From Sinomicrobium pectinilyticum (lineage in GTDB: Bacteria; Bacteroidota; Bacteroidia; Flavobacteriales; Flavobacteriaceae): a stretch of DNA of 32,052 nt. Both the position numbers and the translations under genes were made by a program. The number at the start of each line of letters is the position of its first letter. The stretch's first letter is position 1. Positions 8,199-16,911 of this stretch are shown piece after piece. The stretch spans positions 1 to 32,052 of the forward strand of contig NZ_RJTM01000098.1 of NCBI RefSeq assembly GCF_003725735.1, written 5' to 3'. The notes below the pieces were generated by a model. That model saw only the letters and a list, made by a program, of their open reading frames with translations, did no database searches and was not told the origin of the DNA.

Positions 8199-9995
8199 AT
8201 GCCAAAGCAGGAAAGATCATTGCTCACCAGGTTCTTGATATGGCGTGCCAAACATATCTCCCAGCGTCAGTTTATCTTTATATTAAGTGTATTGGTAGGT
8301 TTTACTTCCGGTATGGGTGCCGTGGTACTTAAAAACTTCACCCATTTTATCCAGCACATACTGGAGGGCAACCTGGTACAGTATTACCATCAGGCGTTTT
8401 ATTTTATTTTTCCTATCATCGGTCTCAGTATTACGTATCTTATCATGAAATACATTATACGGCACCCGGTGAGCCACGGTATACCTTCTACCTTGTATGC
8501 CATATCCAAAAGAAAGGGGATCATACGGCAGTTCCAGATGGTCGGTTCTATACTTACGGCACCGATAACTGTTGGTTTTGGGGGTTCTGTCGGGTTGGAG
8601 GGCCCTACGGTAGCTACGGGAGCAGCCATAAGTTCCAACATCGCCCGGCTGTTTCATATGAACCAGGCAAACCGTACGTTGCTTATAGGATGTGCCGCCG
8701 CAGGTGCCTTGTCCTCCATTTTCAAAGCGCCGATTGCGGCAATTATTTTTGCTATAGAGGTATTTAGCCTGGACCTTACTCTTGCTTCCCTTCTTCCGTT
8801 GCTACTGGCATCCATATCAGCTATAATCACCTCGTATTTCTTTTTCGGCTCAGACAGTTTGTTGCCGTTTCAGATCGTGGAAGGGTTCGCCATAAAAGAT
8901 GTTCCCTTTTTTATTATTCTCGGAGCGGTTTCCGGACTGGTCTCCATATATTTTGCAAAAGTTTATCACCGAACGCACAGTTATTTTGACCACATCAAAT
9001 CACCCGTCCGCAAGTTGCTCATCGGCGGACTGGGCATAGGAATACTGGTCTTTTTTATTCCCCCGCTCTATGGTGAAGGGTTTGATGTTATAAATAACCT
9101 GATTAAAGGAAACCCGGAAAAGGCCCTGGTCAACAACTTCTTTAACCTGAGCCTGGACAATGTATGGATTGTCATTGCCCTTCTTGCCGGGCTGGTATTT
9201 TTCAAGGTCATTGCCAGTTGCCTTACTTTCGGAGCCGGAGGTGTAGGGGGAATTTTTGCCCCTACTTTGTTTATGGGGAGTATTATGGGAAATTGTGTTG
9301 CCAAAATAATCAATGTTTTAGGATTGGGCAACCCGGCGGTTTCGGAGAGCAATTTTACCCTTGTCGGTATGGCCGGCCTCATGGCGGGAGTGCTCCATGC
9401 GCCGCTTACGGCAATCTTCCTCATTGCAGAACTCACAGGAGGTTATGAACTTTTTATCCCGTTGATGATAACTTCGGCCATTTCGTTTTCCATTACCAAA
9501 TATTTTATTTCCCACTCGGTATATACCATGGAACTGGCCAGAAAAGGAGAACTTATTACCCATAATAAGGATCAGGCTATTCTTACGCTTATGGACATAG
9601 ACAAAGTCATCGAAAAGAATTTTGTAGCTGTCTATCCGGACATGAAACTCGGAGATATCGTCCACAAGGCCGTGGTTAAATCAAACCGGAATATTTTCCC
9701 GGTGATCAACGAAAAAGATAATTCGCTGGCCGGCGTCCTGTTGCTTGACGATATCCGCCCCATCATGTTCGACCAGTCTCTTTATAAAGAAGTTTCTGCC
9801 TCGGATGTCATGCACGACCCTCCCGCGGTCATTCACCTGGAGAAAGACAAGATGACGGAAGTCATGCAAAAATTCCAGGACAGTGGGGCGTGGAACCTTC
9901 CGGTACTGAAGGACAATATCTACGTGGGCTTTATTTCCAAGTCCAAACTGCTGACGGCCTACCGGAGAAAACTGATTTCCTTTACCGCGCGTTAA
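8199..9995 (+). CDS. CLC family chloride channel/transporter with CBS domains
   Basis: Multi-pass membrane protein of 598 residues that should move chloride or another anion across the inner membrane. The CLC signatures appear in order: SHGIPSTLYA (position of GSGIP, with His replacing the selectivity Ser), GGSVGLEGPT carrying the gating glutamate Glu134, FKAPIAAIIFAIEV, and GVGGIFAPTLFMGS. The second of the paired glutamates seen in the E. coli exchanger is Val188 here, as in CLC channels. The last 130 residues form two CBS repeats (KNFVAVYPDMKLGDIV onward; ASDVMHDPPAVIHLEKDKMTEV onward), a likely adenine-nucleotide sensor. The start at 8199 (MPKQERSLL) was preferred, with AAGG five bases upstream; the upstream TTG/GTG codons at 8181/8184 are weaker choices. 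Confidence 0.93.
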   Translation: MPKQERSLLTRFLIWRAKHISQRQFIFILSVLVGFTSGMGAVVLKNFTHFIQHILEGNLVQYYHQAFYFIFPIIGLSITYLIMKYIIRHPVSHGIPSTLYAISKRKGIIRQFQMVGSILTAPITVGFGGSVGLEGPTVATGAAISSNIARLFHMNQANRTLLIGCAAAGALSSIFKAPIAAIIFAIEVFSLDLTLASLLPLLLASISAIITSYFFFGSDSLLPFQIVEGFAIKDVPFFIILGAVSGLVSIYFAKVYHRTHSYFDHIKSPVRKLLIGGLGIGILVFFIPPLYGEGFDVINNLIKGNPEKALVNNFFNLSLDNVWIVIALLAGLVFFKVIASCLTFGAGGVGGIFAPTLFMGSIMGNCVAKIINVLGLGNPAVSESNFTLVGMAGLMAGVLHAPLTAIFLIAELTGGYELFIPLMITSAISFSITKYFISHSVYTMELARKGELITHNKDQAILTLMDIDKVIEKNFVAVYPDMKLGDIVHKAVVKSNRNIFPVINEKDNSLAGVLLLDDIRPIMFDQSLYKEVSASDVMHDPPAVIHLEKDKMTEVMQKFQDSGAWNLPVLKDNIYVGFISKSKLLTAYRRKLISFTAR

Positions 9996-10021
9996 GGGGA
10001 AAACCGGCATCAGGGTTGTTT

Positions 10022-10057
10022 TAGTTTGGGAATTGAGGAGTTCGGAGTTGGGGAGTT
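10022..10057. repeat. AGTT-heptad dispersed repeat, copy 2
   Basis: TAGTTTGGGAATTGA, AGTTCGGAGTTGG and GGAGTT match copy 1 at 7931-7968 over most of their length. It starts 27 bases after the CLC stop codon. A much weaker relative follows the cold-shock terminator near 10895-10925. Confidence 0.6.
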
Positions 10058-10255
10058 AATAGATTGAAACTTTATCTGTCCGGTATTTAACTGCGGAATA
10101 CACGCAGAATTTACACGAAATAAAGCAAAGGCAATAAAATTACAGGCCTGCCACAGGCATGGTTTTAACCTTCGCATTTCGCCCCATCGCAAAAAGGGAC
10201 TCCGGACTACAAACGCTTTAACTTTTCATATAGCCTGCCCCGCTTTTTAAAAGCG

Positions 10256-10263
10256 TATATTTG
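10256..10263 (+). promoter_or_regulatory. -7 element TATATTTG for the small membrane protein
   Basis: Matches TAnnTTTG 36 bases before the ATG at 10300, giving a leader of about 30 bases. Confidence 0.5.
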
Positions 10264-10299
10264 CATAAAACCATATAAAAATGTAACTTTTATATCTAT

Positions 10300-10536
10300 A
10301 TGAAGAACCTCATCAGGATATTGTTTTTCATCATTCTGGCTGCACTGTGCACCGGCTATTCCTTTATATGGAAAGAAGATGCGCATACCGGCCACCGTAT
10401 TATTGGCTTTGCCGTGCTGGCCCTTGCTTTTGTACTTATGCCTCTGTTTCTCTTTCATCGTTACAAAGGCAGAAATATTAGGGAATTTCGTCTCTTTAAG
10501 GACGAGGAGGACCACAAAAATGCTGAAAATCAATAA
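10300..10536 (+). CDS. Small two-helix membrane protein, function unknown
   Basis: A 78-residue protein with two predicted membrane helices (about 5-24 and 36-54) joined by a short charged loop (WKEDAHTGHR). The C-terminal cytoplasmic tail is basic, then acidic (RYKGRNIREF, DEEDHKNAENQ). I do not recognise a named domain; short proteins of this shape are common in Flavobacteriaceae. A promoter-like TATATTTG lies upstream. The cold-shock gene starts 86 bases downstream with its own promoter element, so the two are probably separate transcripts. Another frame overlapping it (10379-10603) was rejected as a shadow. Confidence 0.65.
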   Translation: MKNLIRILFFIILAALCTGYSFIWKEDAHTGHRIIGFAVLALAFVLMPLFLFHRYKGRNIREFRLFKDEEDHKNAENQ

Positions 10537-10587
10537 TTTTTTTTTAAGAAAAAACGATAATTTAACCTTTTGCATTCATATAAATCC

Positions 10588-10595
10588 TACATTTG
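10588..10595 (+). promoter_or_regulatory. -7 element TACATTTG for the cold-shock gene
   Basis: Matches TAnnTTTG 27 bases before the ATG at 10623, giving a short leader of about 20 bases. A TTG at 10570-10572 is 15 bases upstream, rather close for a -33 element. The long leader known for E. coli cspA is absent. Confidence 0.5.
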
Positions 10596-10622
10596 TCACT
10601 TAAATTTTATTTATAATTCATA

Positions 10623-10817
10623 ATGACAGGAACAGTTAAATTTTTTAATGAATCTAAAGGTTACGGATTCATTACCAACGACGAAACCGGCAAAGACATC
10701 TTTGTACACGTAACAGGATTAAAAGGTGTTGAGCTAAAAGACGGAGACAAAGTAGAATATGTTGAACAAGAAGGAAGAAAAGGCATGGTTGCTGCACAAG
10801 TGCAGGTAATCGGATAA
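10623..10817 (+). CDS. CspA-family cold-shock protein
   Basis: A 64-residue single cold-shock domain, a five-stranded OB fold that binds single-stranded RNA/DNA and melts secondary structure in mRNA. RNP1 is visible as KGYGFI (residues 12-17) and RNP2 as IFVHV (26-30), with the typical opening TGTVKFFNESKGYGF. Length is normal for the family. A promoter element lies just upstream and a strong terminator just downstream, so it is a monocistronic gene. Flavobacteria usually carry several Csp paralogs, so a specific gene name is not assigned, and cold induction is not demonstrated by the sequence. Confidence 0.95.
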   Translation: MTGTVKFFNESKGYGFITNDETGKDIFVHVTGLKGVELKDGDKVEYVEQEGRKGMVAAQVQVIG

Positions 10818-10841
10818 TATATATTTTATTTTGATTGACCC

Positions 10842-10877
10842 AAGGCGTTTACCGGAACAGTAAACGCCTTTTTTTAT
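10842..10877 (+). terminator. Rho-independent terminator after the cold-shock gene
   Basis: AAGGCGTTTAC (10842-10852) and GTAAACGCCTT (10860-10870) form a perfect 11-bp stem with a 7-base loop, followed by a T run. Confidence 0.9.
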
Positions 10878-11356
10878 GTGCGGAAAAAAGGCCGGGGAGT
10901 TTTTTAGTTTTGAGTTCTTGACTGGGTTTTTCTGCTCTTCTTCAGGCATTTCTTCCGTCTACATGATAACTGTTTTTTTTAGTTTTCCCGCCTGTAGATC
11001 ATTCTCCATATCTTCGATGATCCCGGCTTTGACTTGTTTTCTCTGACAATCGGGCCATTCGTTAGCACCTGCGCAACCCGTAACTCATTAACCACGAAAC
11101 TTTAAAACCCTGTTCCCCGATCTGTCAATTTAAGATTATTTTCGCTTATTTAAAGCTTGACCAAGAGAGAAAATATCTCTATATTGAGAGGACTAATTAA
11201 TAGTAGCCCGGCAACCATCGCACTTTGCAAGAATATAGACCTACCCCTCATAATTTCTTCGCCTTGTGTTGATCAACCTGATATTTTCAGTTTTCAACCA
11301 ATATCTTTTACATACACCGAAAACGGATGTGATTGCCCGGAAAGAAGAGGGACTAT
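10878..11356. other. Gene-free stretch before the hybrid kinase
   Basis: About 480 bases with no supported ORF. A degenerate AGTT-type tract sits near 10895-10925. I found no exact TAnnTTTG element and no tRNA-like fold. A 67-codon frame at 11157-11360 has no recognisable features. Confidence 0.45.
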
Positions 11357-14275
11357 ATGAAGAATACAAACAACTCACCTCACCACAGACAGGTACAGGA
11401 AGTCTTACAAGCATCGCCCGTAGGGGCTTTTCAGACAGACATGGGCGGCAACTGCTTTTTTGTGAACCGATCCTGGGAAGACATGTCCGGATTAACCTCC
11501 GAAGAATCCCTGGGAAAAAAATGGATGGAAATAATAGTGGAAGAAGACCTCCCTGCAATTTCCCATATCATTCAACAAGCCATACGGGAAGTAAAGGAGG
11601 TTTCTTTTATCTATCGCATACAGCACCAAAAAAACGGTGTAAGGTATTTCAAGACACATGCCCGTCCTGTTCTCAATAAAGAGGAAAACGAAAAATATTT
11701 TTTGGGATACATCCAGGATATTACGGAAACCAGGCTGTCTACGGTTTATATTGACAAACAGAACAAACTATTCCGGATATTAAAAAATATCCAGGACCGC
11801 TTTTACCTTGGTGAAAGTCCGTACACATTATTTAACAAGTTGCTGGAAAATATCTTAGAGATCACCGAAAGTAAATTCGGGTTTATCGGGGAAATTATCC
11901 GGGACAAGCACGACGGACAGCCTTACCTGAAAACTTTGGCCCTGTCTAACATCGCCTGGGATGAGGCGAGCCGCAAGATCTATGAAGACACCAAAACAGA
12001 GGGGGGGGTATTTACAAATCTTGACTCTCTTTTCGGACAGGTGATAAGCAGCGGTGAACCTTATATCTCCAATGCTCCCGAAACGGACGAAAACCGGGGC
12101 GGTACGCCGGAAGACCATCCCCGATTGGAGTCTTTTTTGGGGCTTCCCGCAAAAACCAAAGACCAGCTTGTGGGGATGATAGGTGTTGCCAATCGAAAAA
12201 ACGGATATGATCTTTCTCTTGTGGAATTTCTCGATCCGCTGTTATCCACATTCGCCAGCCTGGTGGCTTTTCATCGGCTGACCATAGCCAAAAAAGCGGC
12301 CGACACGAGAAAAGAAGAACTGAACAATCATCTACAATCCTTAATTTCTTCCCTTGAAGATATTATCCTGGAAATCGATGGCAACCTGGTTTTCCGGAAT
12401 GTATGGGCACGTAACGAAGATATCCTGTTTGTCCCCAAGGAACGGTTTATAGGTAAAAACCTTACCGAAGTCTTCGGGGAAAGGGCCTCTTTTTTTGCAG
12501 ACCATATCCATAATGTCATCCGGACGGGTAAAACGAAGGAATTTGAATACAAGCACCTGGACCCTGCAGTCGATAAATGGTATAAAGCCAAGGTAACCCC
12601 CGTTAACCTTGACCCCCGCCCGGACCATTACAAAATGGCCATCTTTGTCCGGGACATCACGGAGAAAACAAAATATATCGAAGCCCTTAAAGCCGAAAAA
12701 GAAAAGCTGGAACATACCAACCTCTTATTCGATTTCAGCCAGGAGCTGAGTAAGATAGGCGGATGGGAGAACAATATGATAACGGGAAAAGTGGTATGGA
12801 CCAAACAAACACACGCCATACTTGGCATATCTCCCGAATATATTCAGCAAACAACGTACAGGGAGCTATGGGACCTGCTTGAAGAAATGGGTGCGGGACT
12901 TATTAAGGAGAATGCCTTAAAAGCATTAAAAAGCAAAAAACCCTATGATGTCATTACCCGGATCACCACTTTGCAGGGAGACAGGAAGTGGGTACGTTCT
13001 ATAGGTATCCCCATCGTTAAAAACAGTAAAGTTATTTTATTTCGTGGCGTTCTCCTTGATATTACCCGGCAAAAGGAAACAGAACTGATGCTGGAGCAGA
13101 CAAAAAACGCGGCTGAGGCCGCAGCCCGGGCCAAGACGGATTTTCTTTCGGTAATGAGCCACGAGATCCGTACGCCGTTAAACGGTATCATCGGTATCAC
13201 CAACCTGCTAAAACTTAACCATACGCCGGAACAGGAAGAATACATCAACAACCTGATGTTCTCGGCCGATCATCTCCTGCAACTCATCAATGATATACTG
13301 GACCTGAACAAGATAGAAAGCGACAAGCTGGAACTGGTATATACGGAAATAGACCTTCCCGAGCTTATATCTAATATTAAAAACCAGTTCCAGTCACTGG
13401 CAGATGCCAAAGCCATAAAACTTATTTCCGGTATAGACGGAAATATCCCCCGCAAGATTATTGGTGATGCAGTGCGGATAAGCCAGATATTGAACAACCT
13501 GGTAAGCAATGCCATAAAATTTACGGAAAAAGGGGAAGTTTCCATTATATTGCAACACCTCTCGACCACACCAACACATACTACGATCCGTTTTGCTGTC
13601 AGGGATACCGGCCTGGGCATCCCGAAAAAAATGCAGGAGACCATTTTTGAAAGTTTTAAACAAATACAACAAGAGGCTTACCGCAAGCATTCGGGTACCG
13701 GCCTGGGATTGACCATTACCAAAAAACTGATAGCGTTACACAATAGTCATATAACCGTAAATAGCAAGCCGGGCAAGGGCACGGAGTTTTCTTTTGACCT
13801 CACCCTGGAACTTCCTTCGGAAGAGAACCGTAAAAAACTGACACCAAAATCATTAACAGGTTTTGAGAACAGGCTTTCGGGACTAAAACTCCTGTTTGTG
13901 GAAGACAACCGTGTAAATGCCCTGGTTGCCCGGAAACAACTGGAGTATTTTGGCATAAAGCCCGATCATGCCCAAAACGGGGATGAAGCCCTGGGACTTC
14001 TTGAGAAACACCATTATCACGTAGCACTCATAGACCTCCATATGCCGCAGATAGATGGTTATCGATTGTCCGAGATCATCAATCGGGACTATCCGGACAT
14101 ACACATTGTTATTTTTACAGCCGATATTATGACCGACGTAAAGCAACGGTTGGCCCGCATGGGTATTTATGATATTCTCAATAAACCTTTCGTCCCGACG
14201 GAAATGTTGTCGGTACTCTTAAAAGTGGCTAACAATAAACAACTGCTGTCCCGGGAGGAGAAAACAGGTATGTAA
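11357..14275 (+). CDS. Hybrid sensor histidine kinase with PAS, GAF and receiver domains
   Basis: A 972-residue soluble sensor kinase with no membrane segment. Order: PAS (about 10-125), GAF (about 160-295), PAS (about 320-440), PAS (about 455-570), HisKA, HATPase_c, receiver. The phosphoacceptor is His602 in MSHEIRTPLNG. The ATPase domain has the N box (NNLVSNAIKF), G1 (DTGLGIP) and G2 (SGTGLGL). The receiver has the acidic pair in FVEDN, Asp893 in LIDLHMP, the Thr of IFTAD and Lys943 in NKPF, so phosphorelay chemistry looks intact. No DNA-binding output domain or adjacent regulator is present, so a separate Hpt or regulator partner is needed. The start at 11357 was chosen because an AGAAGAGG stretch precedes it; a TTG eight codons upstream is less likely. 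The signal is unknown; PAS/GAF suggests a small molecule, light or redox cue. Confidence 0.93.
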   Translation: MKNTNNSPHHRQVQEVLQASPVGAFQTDMGGNCFFVNRSWEDMSGLTSEESLGKKWMEIIVEEDLPAISHIIQQAIREVKEVSFIYRIQHQKNGVRYFKTHARPVLNKEENEKYFLGYIQDITETRLSTVYIDKQNKLFRILKNIQDRFYLGESPYTLFNKLLENILEITESKFGFIGEIIRDKHDGQPYLKTLALSNIAWDEASRKIYEDTKTEGGVFTNLDSLFGQVISSGEPYISNAPETDENRGGTPEDHPRLESFLGLPAKTKDQLVGMIGVANRKNGYDLSLVEFLDPLLSTFASLVAFHRLTIAKKAADTRKEELNNHLQSLISSLEDIILEIDGNLVFRNVWARNEDILFVPKERFIGKNLTEVFGERASFFADHIHNVIRTGKTKEFEYKHLDPAVDKWYKAKVTPVNLDPRPDHYKMAIFVRDITEKTKYIEALKAEKEKLEHTNLLFDFSQELSKIGGWENNMITGKVVWTKQTHAILGISPEYIQQTTYRELWDLLEEMGAGLIKENALKALKSKKPYDVITRITTLQGDRKWVRSIGIPIVKNSKVILFRGVLLDITRQKETELMLEQTKNAAEAAARAKTDFLSVMSHEIRTPLNGIIGITNLLKLNHTPEQEEYINNLMFSADHLLQLINDILDLNKIESDKLELVYTEIDLPELISNIKNQFQSLADAKAIKLISGIDGNIPRKIIGDAVRISQILNNLVSNAIKFTEKGEVSIILQHLSTTPTHTTIRFAVRDTGLGIPKKMQETIFESFKQIQQEAYRKHSGTGLGLTITKKLIALHNSHITVNSKPGKGTEFSFDLTLELPSEENRKKLTPKSLTGFENRLSGLKLLFVEDNRVNALVARKQLEYFGIKPDHAQNGDEALGLLEKHHYHVALIDLHMPQIDGYRLSEIINRDYPDIHIVIFTADIMTDVKQRLARMGIYDILNKPFVPTEMLSVLLKVANNKQLLSREEKTGM

Positions 14276-14278
14276 GGC

Positions 14279-14312
14279 CAAACCTCCCTATACCGAAAGT
14301 TGCGGAGGTTTG
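14279..14312. terminator. Hairpin between convergent kinase and tadA genes
   Basis: CAAACCTCC (14279-14287) pairs with GGAGGTTTG (14304-14312), a 9-bp perfect stem with a 16-base loop. It lies three bases past the kinase stop codon in a convergent gap. No T tract follows on either strand, so its role as a terminator is an inference from position. Confidence 0.45.
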
Positions 14313-14372
14313 ATAAAGCAGGTAACACATATAAAATTCGATTACTCAACAGCTTATTGAAAGGAAAAAAGG

Positions 14373-14816
14373 TCAATCGCGTTTTTCTTTAAAGAATTTT
14401 TTGAGCAATGCGGATGCTTCTTCTTCCATGACACCTTCTTTCACCTGTGTTTTAGGGTGCAGGGAAGTCCCCATAGCGCGGTAGCCCCGGTGCGGATCGG
14501 GCGTGGCGAAGACAACGCGGGAGATCTGGCTCCAATACAGGGCCCCGGCACACATCTGGCAGGGTTCGAGGGTAACGTAGAGCGTACAGCCTTTCAGGTA
14601 TTTTCCTCCCAGGAAACCGGAAGCGGAAGTAATGGCCTGCATTTCGGCATGGGCAGTGACATCGATAAGGGTTTCTGTAAGGTTGTGCCCTTTGGCTATG
14701 ATCCGGTAGTCAACCACGATCACCGCTCCTACCGGCACCTCTCCTTTTTCATAAGCCGCTTCTGCTTCCTGAAGTGCCTTTTTCATAAAATAAACATCGT
14801 CAAAAGTATCTGTCAT
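14373..14816 (-). CDS. tadA: tRNA adenosine deaminase (TadA type)
   Basis: Zinc-dependent deaminase of 147 residues, expected to convert A34 to inosine in the anticodon of tRNA-Arg(ACG). The zinc and proton-shuttle residues are His56 and Glu58 in HAE, and Cys86/Cys89 in PCQMC. The opening (FMKKALQEAEAAYEKGEVPVGAV) and ARVVFATPD-like segment (SRVVFATPDPHRG) match TadA rather than cytosine or guanine deaminases. Length is normal. It is divergent from dxs across only 41 bp and convergent with the hybrid kinase. The start ATG at 14816 is nearly contiguous with a TATTTTTG promoter element, so the mRNA may have almost no leader. Guanine deaminase-like relatives share the HAE/PCxxC fold, but the overall pattern favours TadA. 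Confidence 0.9.
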   Translation of the reverse strand: MTDTFDDVYFMKKALQEAEAAYEKGEVPVGAVIVVDYRIIAKGHNLTETLIDVTAHAEMQAITSASGFLGGKYLKGCTLYVTLEPCQMCAGALYWSQISRVVFATPDPHRGYRAMGTSLHPKTQVKEGVMEEEASALLKKFFKEKRD

Positions 14817-14821
14817 ACCCG

Positions 14822-14829
14822 CAAAAATA
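14822..14829 (-). promoter_or_regulatory. -7 element TATTTTTG for tadA
   Basis: On the minus strand TATTTTTG fits TAnnTTTG and ends only five bases before the tadA ATG. Transcription would start at or next to the start codon. Confidence 0.5.
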
Positions 14830-14842
14830 CAAACGCATCTCG

Positions 14843-14850
14843 TACTTTTG
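14843..14850 (+). promoter_or_regulatory. -7 element TACTTTTG for dxs
   Basis: TACTTTTG fits TAnnTTTG and ends seven bases before the dxs ATG, again implying a leaderless or very short-leader mRNA. Confidence 0.5.
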
Positions 14851-14857
14851 TGTCGTC

Positions 14858-16639
14858 ATGTCAAAAAAACTGTTAGACCATATAACCGTACCGGAAGATC
14901 TGCGCCGCCTGCCTACGGAACAACTGCCGCAACTGGCAGCGGAACTGCGAGATTTTATTATCGATATCGTTTCGGTAAAGGAAGGGCACCTGGGAGCAAG
15001 CCTGGGTGTGGTGGAACTTACCATTGCCCTTCATTATATTTTCAATACGCCTTACGATCAACTGGTATGGGATGTAGGGCACCAGGCTTACGGACACAAA
15101 ATACTAACGGACAGGAAGGATATTTTTCATACCAACCGTCAACTGGACGGCATCAGTGGTTTTCCGAAACGCGGGGAAAGTATTTACGACACTTTTGGCA
15201 CGGGCCACTCTTCTACTTCCATATCTGCAGCGCTGGGTATGGCCATTGCTTCAAAGATCAAGGGAGAAACAGAGAAACAGCACGTAGCGGTTATAGGTGA
15301 TGCCTCCATTGCCAGCGGAATGGCTTTCGAAGGGCTTAATCATGCAGGTGTCACAAATGCGAACCTTCTTATTATACTCAATGACAATGCTATTGGTATA
15401 GACCCCAGTGTGGGGGCCGTAAAGGAATACCTGACACAGGTGAAGAAAAACCGGAAACTGGCGCGGTATAATATCATCAAAGCGCTGAATTTCGATTATA
15501 CGGGGCCTGTGGACGGGCACGACCTGCCTGCCCTGTTACAGGAACTTTCACGGTTAAAGAAGATAGAGGGGCCTAAATTCCTTCATGTCATTACGACTAA
15601 AGGCAAAGGGCTCCGAAAGGCAGAGGAAGACCAGGTACGCTACCATGCACCGGGAAAATTTAATAAATCCACGGGAGAGATCATTGCACGGGCTGTCTCT
15701 GAAAAAGACCCACCTAAATACCAGGATGTCTTCGGGCATACGCTTGTGGAACTGGCAGAAAAGAATGAGAAGATCGTAGGGATTACCCCGGCCATGCCTA
15801 CGGGAAGTTCTTTAAAGTTTATGATGGAAGCCATACCGGAAAGGGCTTTTGATGTGGGTATTGCGGAGCAGCATGCGGTTACACTGGCTGCAGGAATGGC
15901 CACCCAGGGGCTCGTTCCCTTTTGCAATATTTATTCTACCTTCCTGCAACGGGCTTATGACCAGGTAATCCACGATGTTGCCCTGCAGGACCTCCCGGTG
16001 ATCTTCTGCCTGGACCGTGCAGGTATTGTAGGTGAAGACGGGGCCACACATCACGGGGTTTTTGATATGGCCTACCTGCGGTGCATTCCCAATCTTATTA
16101 TTTATGCCCCTGCAAACGAAACGGACCTGAGAAATATGATGTATACGGCCCAGCTGGGCCTCCCCCACCCTGTTGCCATCCGTTATCCTAGAGGGCGGGG
16201 AATAACCCCGGAATGGCGAAAACCTTTTGCTGAAATTGAGATCGGCAGGGGAAAAATGATAAAAAACGGGACAACCATTGCTATTTTAACGATTGGAAGC
16301 ATTGCTAAAAACATACAACCTGTTCTGGAAGGACTTACTGAGGATCAGAAAGATAGGGTTGCCCATTACGATATGCAGTTCGTAAAACCCCTCGATGAAT
16401 CCCTGCTGCATAAAATATTCGTGCAGTTTACGGCGTTAATTACCCTGGAAGACGGGTGTGTTGCCGGGGGCTTCGGAAGTGCAATCCTGGAATTTGCTGC
16501 CGCTAACGGGTATACGAAGCCTGTACATTGTCTGGGAGTACCGGACCATTTTGTGGGGCAGGGCAAGGTTAATGAGCTCCAGGAGTTGGTTCATATAAGT
16601 CCGGAACATATCAGGGAAATGGTGATGAAATTACTATAG
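14858..16639 (+). CDS. dxs: 1-deoxy-D-xylulose-5-phosphate synthase
   Basis: Thiamine-diphosphate enzyme of 593 residues that condenses pyruvate and glyceraldehyde 3-phosphate, the first step of the MEP isoprenoid pathway. Domain I holds VWDVGHQAYGHKIL and the cofactor-binding stretch GDASIASGMAFEGLNHAG, ending in NDNAIGIDPSVGA. Domain II holds GIAEQHAVTLAAGMA with the catalytic glutamate Glu337. The transketolase C-terminal domain covers about 460-590. The usual GDG of the cofactor motif reads GDA, and the protein is some 25-30 residues shorter than E. coli Dxs; I believe both are normal for Flavobacteriaceae. It is divergent from tadA and followed by the DUF3078 gene, an order I recall as conserved in this family. 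The start ATG sits just after a TACTTTTG element. Confidence 0.95.
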   Translation: MSKKLLDHITVPEDLRRLPTEQLPQLAAELRDFIIDIVSVKEGHLGASLGVVELTIALHYIFNTPYDQLVWDVGHQAYGHKILTDRKDIFHTNRQLDGISGFPKRGESIYDTFGTGHSSTSISAALGMAIASKIKGETEKQHVAVIGDASIASGMAFEGLNHAGVTNANLLIILNDNAIGIDPSVGAVKEYLTQVKKNRKLARYNIIKALNFDYTGPVDGHDLPALLQELSRLKKIEGPKFLHVITTKGKGLRKAEEDQVRYHAPGKFNKSTGEIIARAVSEKDPPKYQDVFGHTLVELAEKNEKIVGITPAMPTGSSLKFMMEAIPERAFDVGIAEQHAVTLAAGMATQGLVPFCNIYSTFLQRAYDQVIHDVALQDLPVIFCLDRAGIVGEDGATHHGVFDMAYLRCIPNLIIYAPANETDLRNMMYTAQLGLPHPVAIRYPRGRGITPEWRKPFAEIEIGRGKMIKNGTTIAILTIGSIAKNIQPVLEGLTEDQKDRVAHYDMQFVKPLDESLLHKIFVQFTALITLEDGCVAGGFGSAILEFAAANGYTKPVHCLGVPDHFVGQGKVNELQELVHISPEHIREMVMKLL

Positions 16640-16911
16640 AAGATACATTTTTATATATTAGCTGTTTTTAACCGGTTCATAATCAACACCCTGACCCTAT
16701 GAGTACAACCTGCATAATATGTGAATACGTAAACCTAACCAGCCCGGTATGATGCCAGAAATAAAAAGCTGTCCCGAACCTGTTCGTTACAGCGCGGGAA
16801 ATACCTTAGGATCGAGAGCCGTCAAGACCTGTAGATGTGTATTTACCTGTTTTTTTAGCCCTGGTATGATACGGGTAACACTAATCTAAATATAAAACTT
16901 TGTTTTTTACA

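Larger units (their letters stand above)
9996..10299. other. Gene-free stretch between CLC and small membrane protein genes
   Basis: No supported ORF. It holds AGTT-heptad repeat copy 2 (10022-10057) and a promoter-like TATATTTG at 10256-10263. Otherwise I see nothing with a clear function. Confidence 0.5.

Noticed and set aside
14848-15300. A 150-codon frame overlapping the start of dxs
   Set aside because: Out-of-frame shadow of dxs.
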